From: Atopsyche davidsoni
Taxonomy: Eukaryota > Arthropoda > Insecta > Trichoptera > Hydrobiosidae
DNA: 64,000 nt
Direction: 5' to 3'
Assembly: GCA_022113835.1 (NCBI GenBank)
Contig: JAILWY010000015.1
Location: forward strand, 1,550,001-1,614,000
Positions 62,853 to 64,000 of this stretch are shown here, in pieces (the stretch's first letter is position 1; every line of letters begins with the position of its first letter). The position numbers were made by a program, and so were the translations under genes. Below the pieces are notes generated by a model that was given only the letters and a program-made list of their open reading frames with translations, did not search any database and was not told the origin of the DNA.

Positions 62853-64000
62853 TCAGTTGGTCCTCAGCTGATAGTCTCCGTTCTGCGTGATGTACCGCAC
62901 CCAGGGCAGGGCTTGGTAGCCGCTCTTCTCGATGATCTTCAAGTACCGGACCTGAATACCGGACGTAGTGAAGTAAGGAATCTCAAACTTCACCTGGATC
63001 GGTGGCTTGCCGTCCGTGTCCTCGCACTCGACGGATGGCAGCCCAAAGTGTGCCCGCATGAGATATTCTTTTCCTCCAGGAAAAGACTTAATGGACCAGG
63101 TGATGGCATTTTGTTCCGGAGTATACTTAACACTGCCGATTGTAGTTTTAAACTTGGGTGAATCGGCATCGGCAGGCACTGGTATTACGATTTCTACATT
63201 ATTAGCGGTGGACCGCCTTTTAAATTGAGATTTGGCCTTGATCATGTACTCCACTCGAGAGTGTGCATGCCTTTCGATGACGGATTCAATCCAGATAAGT
63301 GGCTTGACATGTGTATTGAGTCGATATGACATCAGTTCAAATTCACCATCGGGGGGGATGAACGAAATCGTTCGATCATTTTCAAATCGCGAGAGTCTAA
63401 CGCACTGGTGAAATTTAACATCTTCCAATTCAACAGATTTGGATTTTCCCCTGCCGGTGCTTTCGAATAGGACTTTGTCATTCAGTCCCAATCGTAATTC
63501 AGGCATTCCTGAAAGGTAGACTCTCATCTTTATAGCTCCTACAATTTCGCTTCTCAGCACGTTTCCATTTGAATTAGCGAGAAGATTGACTGATTCTATA
63601 ACATCGAGGAACACTTCATTTTTTCTGTATTTGATTCCTTCAGACCTCCATGATACTGCATTTGTGACAGCCATCGGGATTCTCGGTTGCATCTCTAGTT
63701 TATGACCTTCTTGCGTAATGTATTCTTGCAGTATTTTACTATCAGTTGTTTGCGGATAGCCAAAATCGATCAGCTCATCTAGAAGCTCGTATATAACTAC
63801 AAAGTTATCTCTTATGCTCTCTTCTTCGAGCTCCTTGAAGTATTCAGTCATGACTTCTACTATTTTATACAAAAACACAAAAATCAAGGCAATATTAGCA
63901 TTCTTCTTTGTCGTAGACACTATGTATAGATTGTTTGTCTTGATGTAGGCGAAGGTGCAGTCGTTCGTCTGCAATAAAGGCGTCAGGAGACCTTCCTCCT
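62853..64000 (-). CDS. AP-1mu: AP-1 complex subunit mu (mu1 adaptin), 5' end cut by the window
   Basis: The reverse strand is open from the window edge to TGA at 62853-62855, giving 381 residues. About 40 N-terminal residues of a ~422-residue family lie beyond the edge. Visible are the end of the longin-like domain (KTNNLYIVSTTKKN, EYFKELEEESIRDNF), then the mu-homology domain from SWRSEGIKYRKNEVF to the terminal GDYQLRTN. Residues corresponding to the tyrosine-signal pocket of mu2 are kept: the Asp in VFLDVIESVNLL and the Trp in LPWVRYI. The protein closely resembles animal AP-1 mu, particularly the fly protein. Family role: the medium chain of the heterotetrameric AP-1 adaptor, which selects YxxPhi cargo into clathrin vesicles between TGN and endosomes, recruited by Arf1. 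No intron interrupts the visible 1.15 kb. The frame has no lesions, so it looks functional. It converges on Rab30 across ~10.8 kb. Confidence 0.95.
   Translation of the reverse strand, partial: EEGLLTPLLQTNDCTFAYIKTNNLYIVSTTKKNANIALIFVFLYKIVEVMTEYFKELEEESIRDNFVVIYELLDELIDFGYPQTTDSKILQEYITQEGHKLEMQPRIPMAVTNAVSWRSEGIKYRKNEVFLDVIESVNLLANSNGNVLRSEIVGAIKMRVYLSGMPELRLGLNDKVLFESTGRGKSKSVELEDVKFHQCVRLSRFENDRTISFIPPDGEFELMSYRLNTHVKPLIWIESVIERHAHSRVEYMIKAKSQFKRRSTANNVEIVIPVPADADSPKFKTTIGSVKYTPEQNAITWSIKSFPGGKEYLMRAHFGLPSVECEDTDGKPPIQVKFEIPYFTTSGIQVRYLKIIEKSGYQALPWVRYITQNGDYQLRTN

Overview
This is an AT-rich eukaryotic nuclear window, most likely from an insect and probably a lepidopteran. The clues are three genes with GT-AG introns whose predicted proteins look insect-type, long AT-rich introns and spacers, mariner remnants, LINE 3' fragments and tRNA-headed SINEs. 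The order-level call is inference. Nothing prokaryotic (operon, CRISPR array, Shine-Dalgarno site) is present.

Layout: (1) 1-35841 has no recognisable protein gene. It is AT-rich DNA broken by GC-rich islands that may be regulatory, by several repeat families (LINE tails, a ~300-bp repeat sharing the LINE tail, a tRNA-derived SINE, MITE-like elements, a decayed mariner), by a ~2.3-kb minisatellite of 17-bp units with higher-order structure (15165-17482), and by a perfect 72-bp inverted repeat (30884-31048). (2) 35842-46832, minus strand: a complete 21-exon coronin-7/Pod1 gene, reconstructed exon by exon with consistent phases (1326 codons plus stop). (3) 46833-48697: a head-to-head intergenic region with a GC-rich core. 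(4) 48698-52016, plus strand: a complete 4-exon Rab30 gene (203 codons plus stop). (5) 52017-62852: a gene-free convergent interval, probably partly 3' UTR, containing a small mariner derivative. (6) 62853-64000, minus strand: an AP-1 clathrin adaptor mu subunit, cut at its 5' end by the window edge and intronless over the visible 1.15 kb.

How the genes fit together: all three products act at the Golgi/trans-Golgi network. Coronin-7 is a Golgi-associated actin regulator reported in mammals to bind AP-1, Rab30 is a Golgi Rab GTPase, and AP-1 mu recognises cargo for TGN/endosome clathrin vesicles. Their adjacency, with coronin-7 and Rab30 divergent, is the most interesting biological observation here. 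Whether it is functional or chance needs synteny and expression data. No wholly new system can be claimed from sequence alone.
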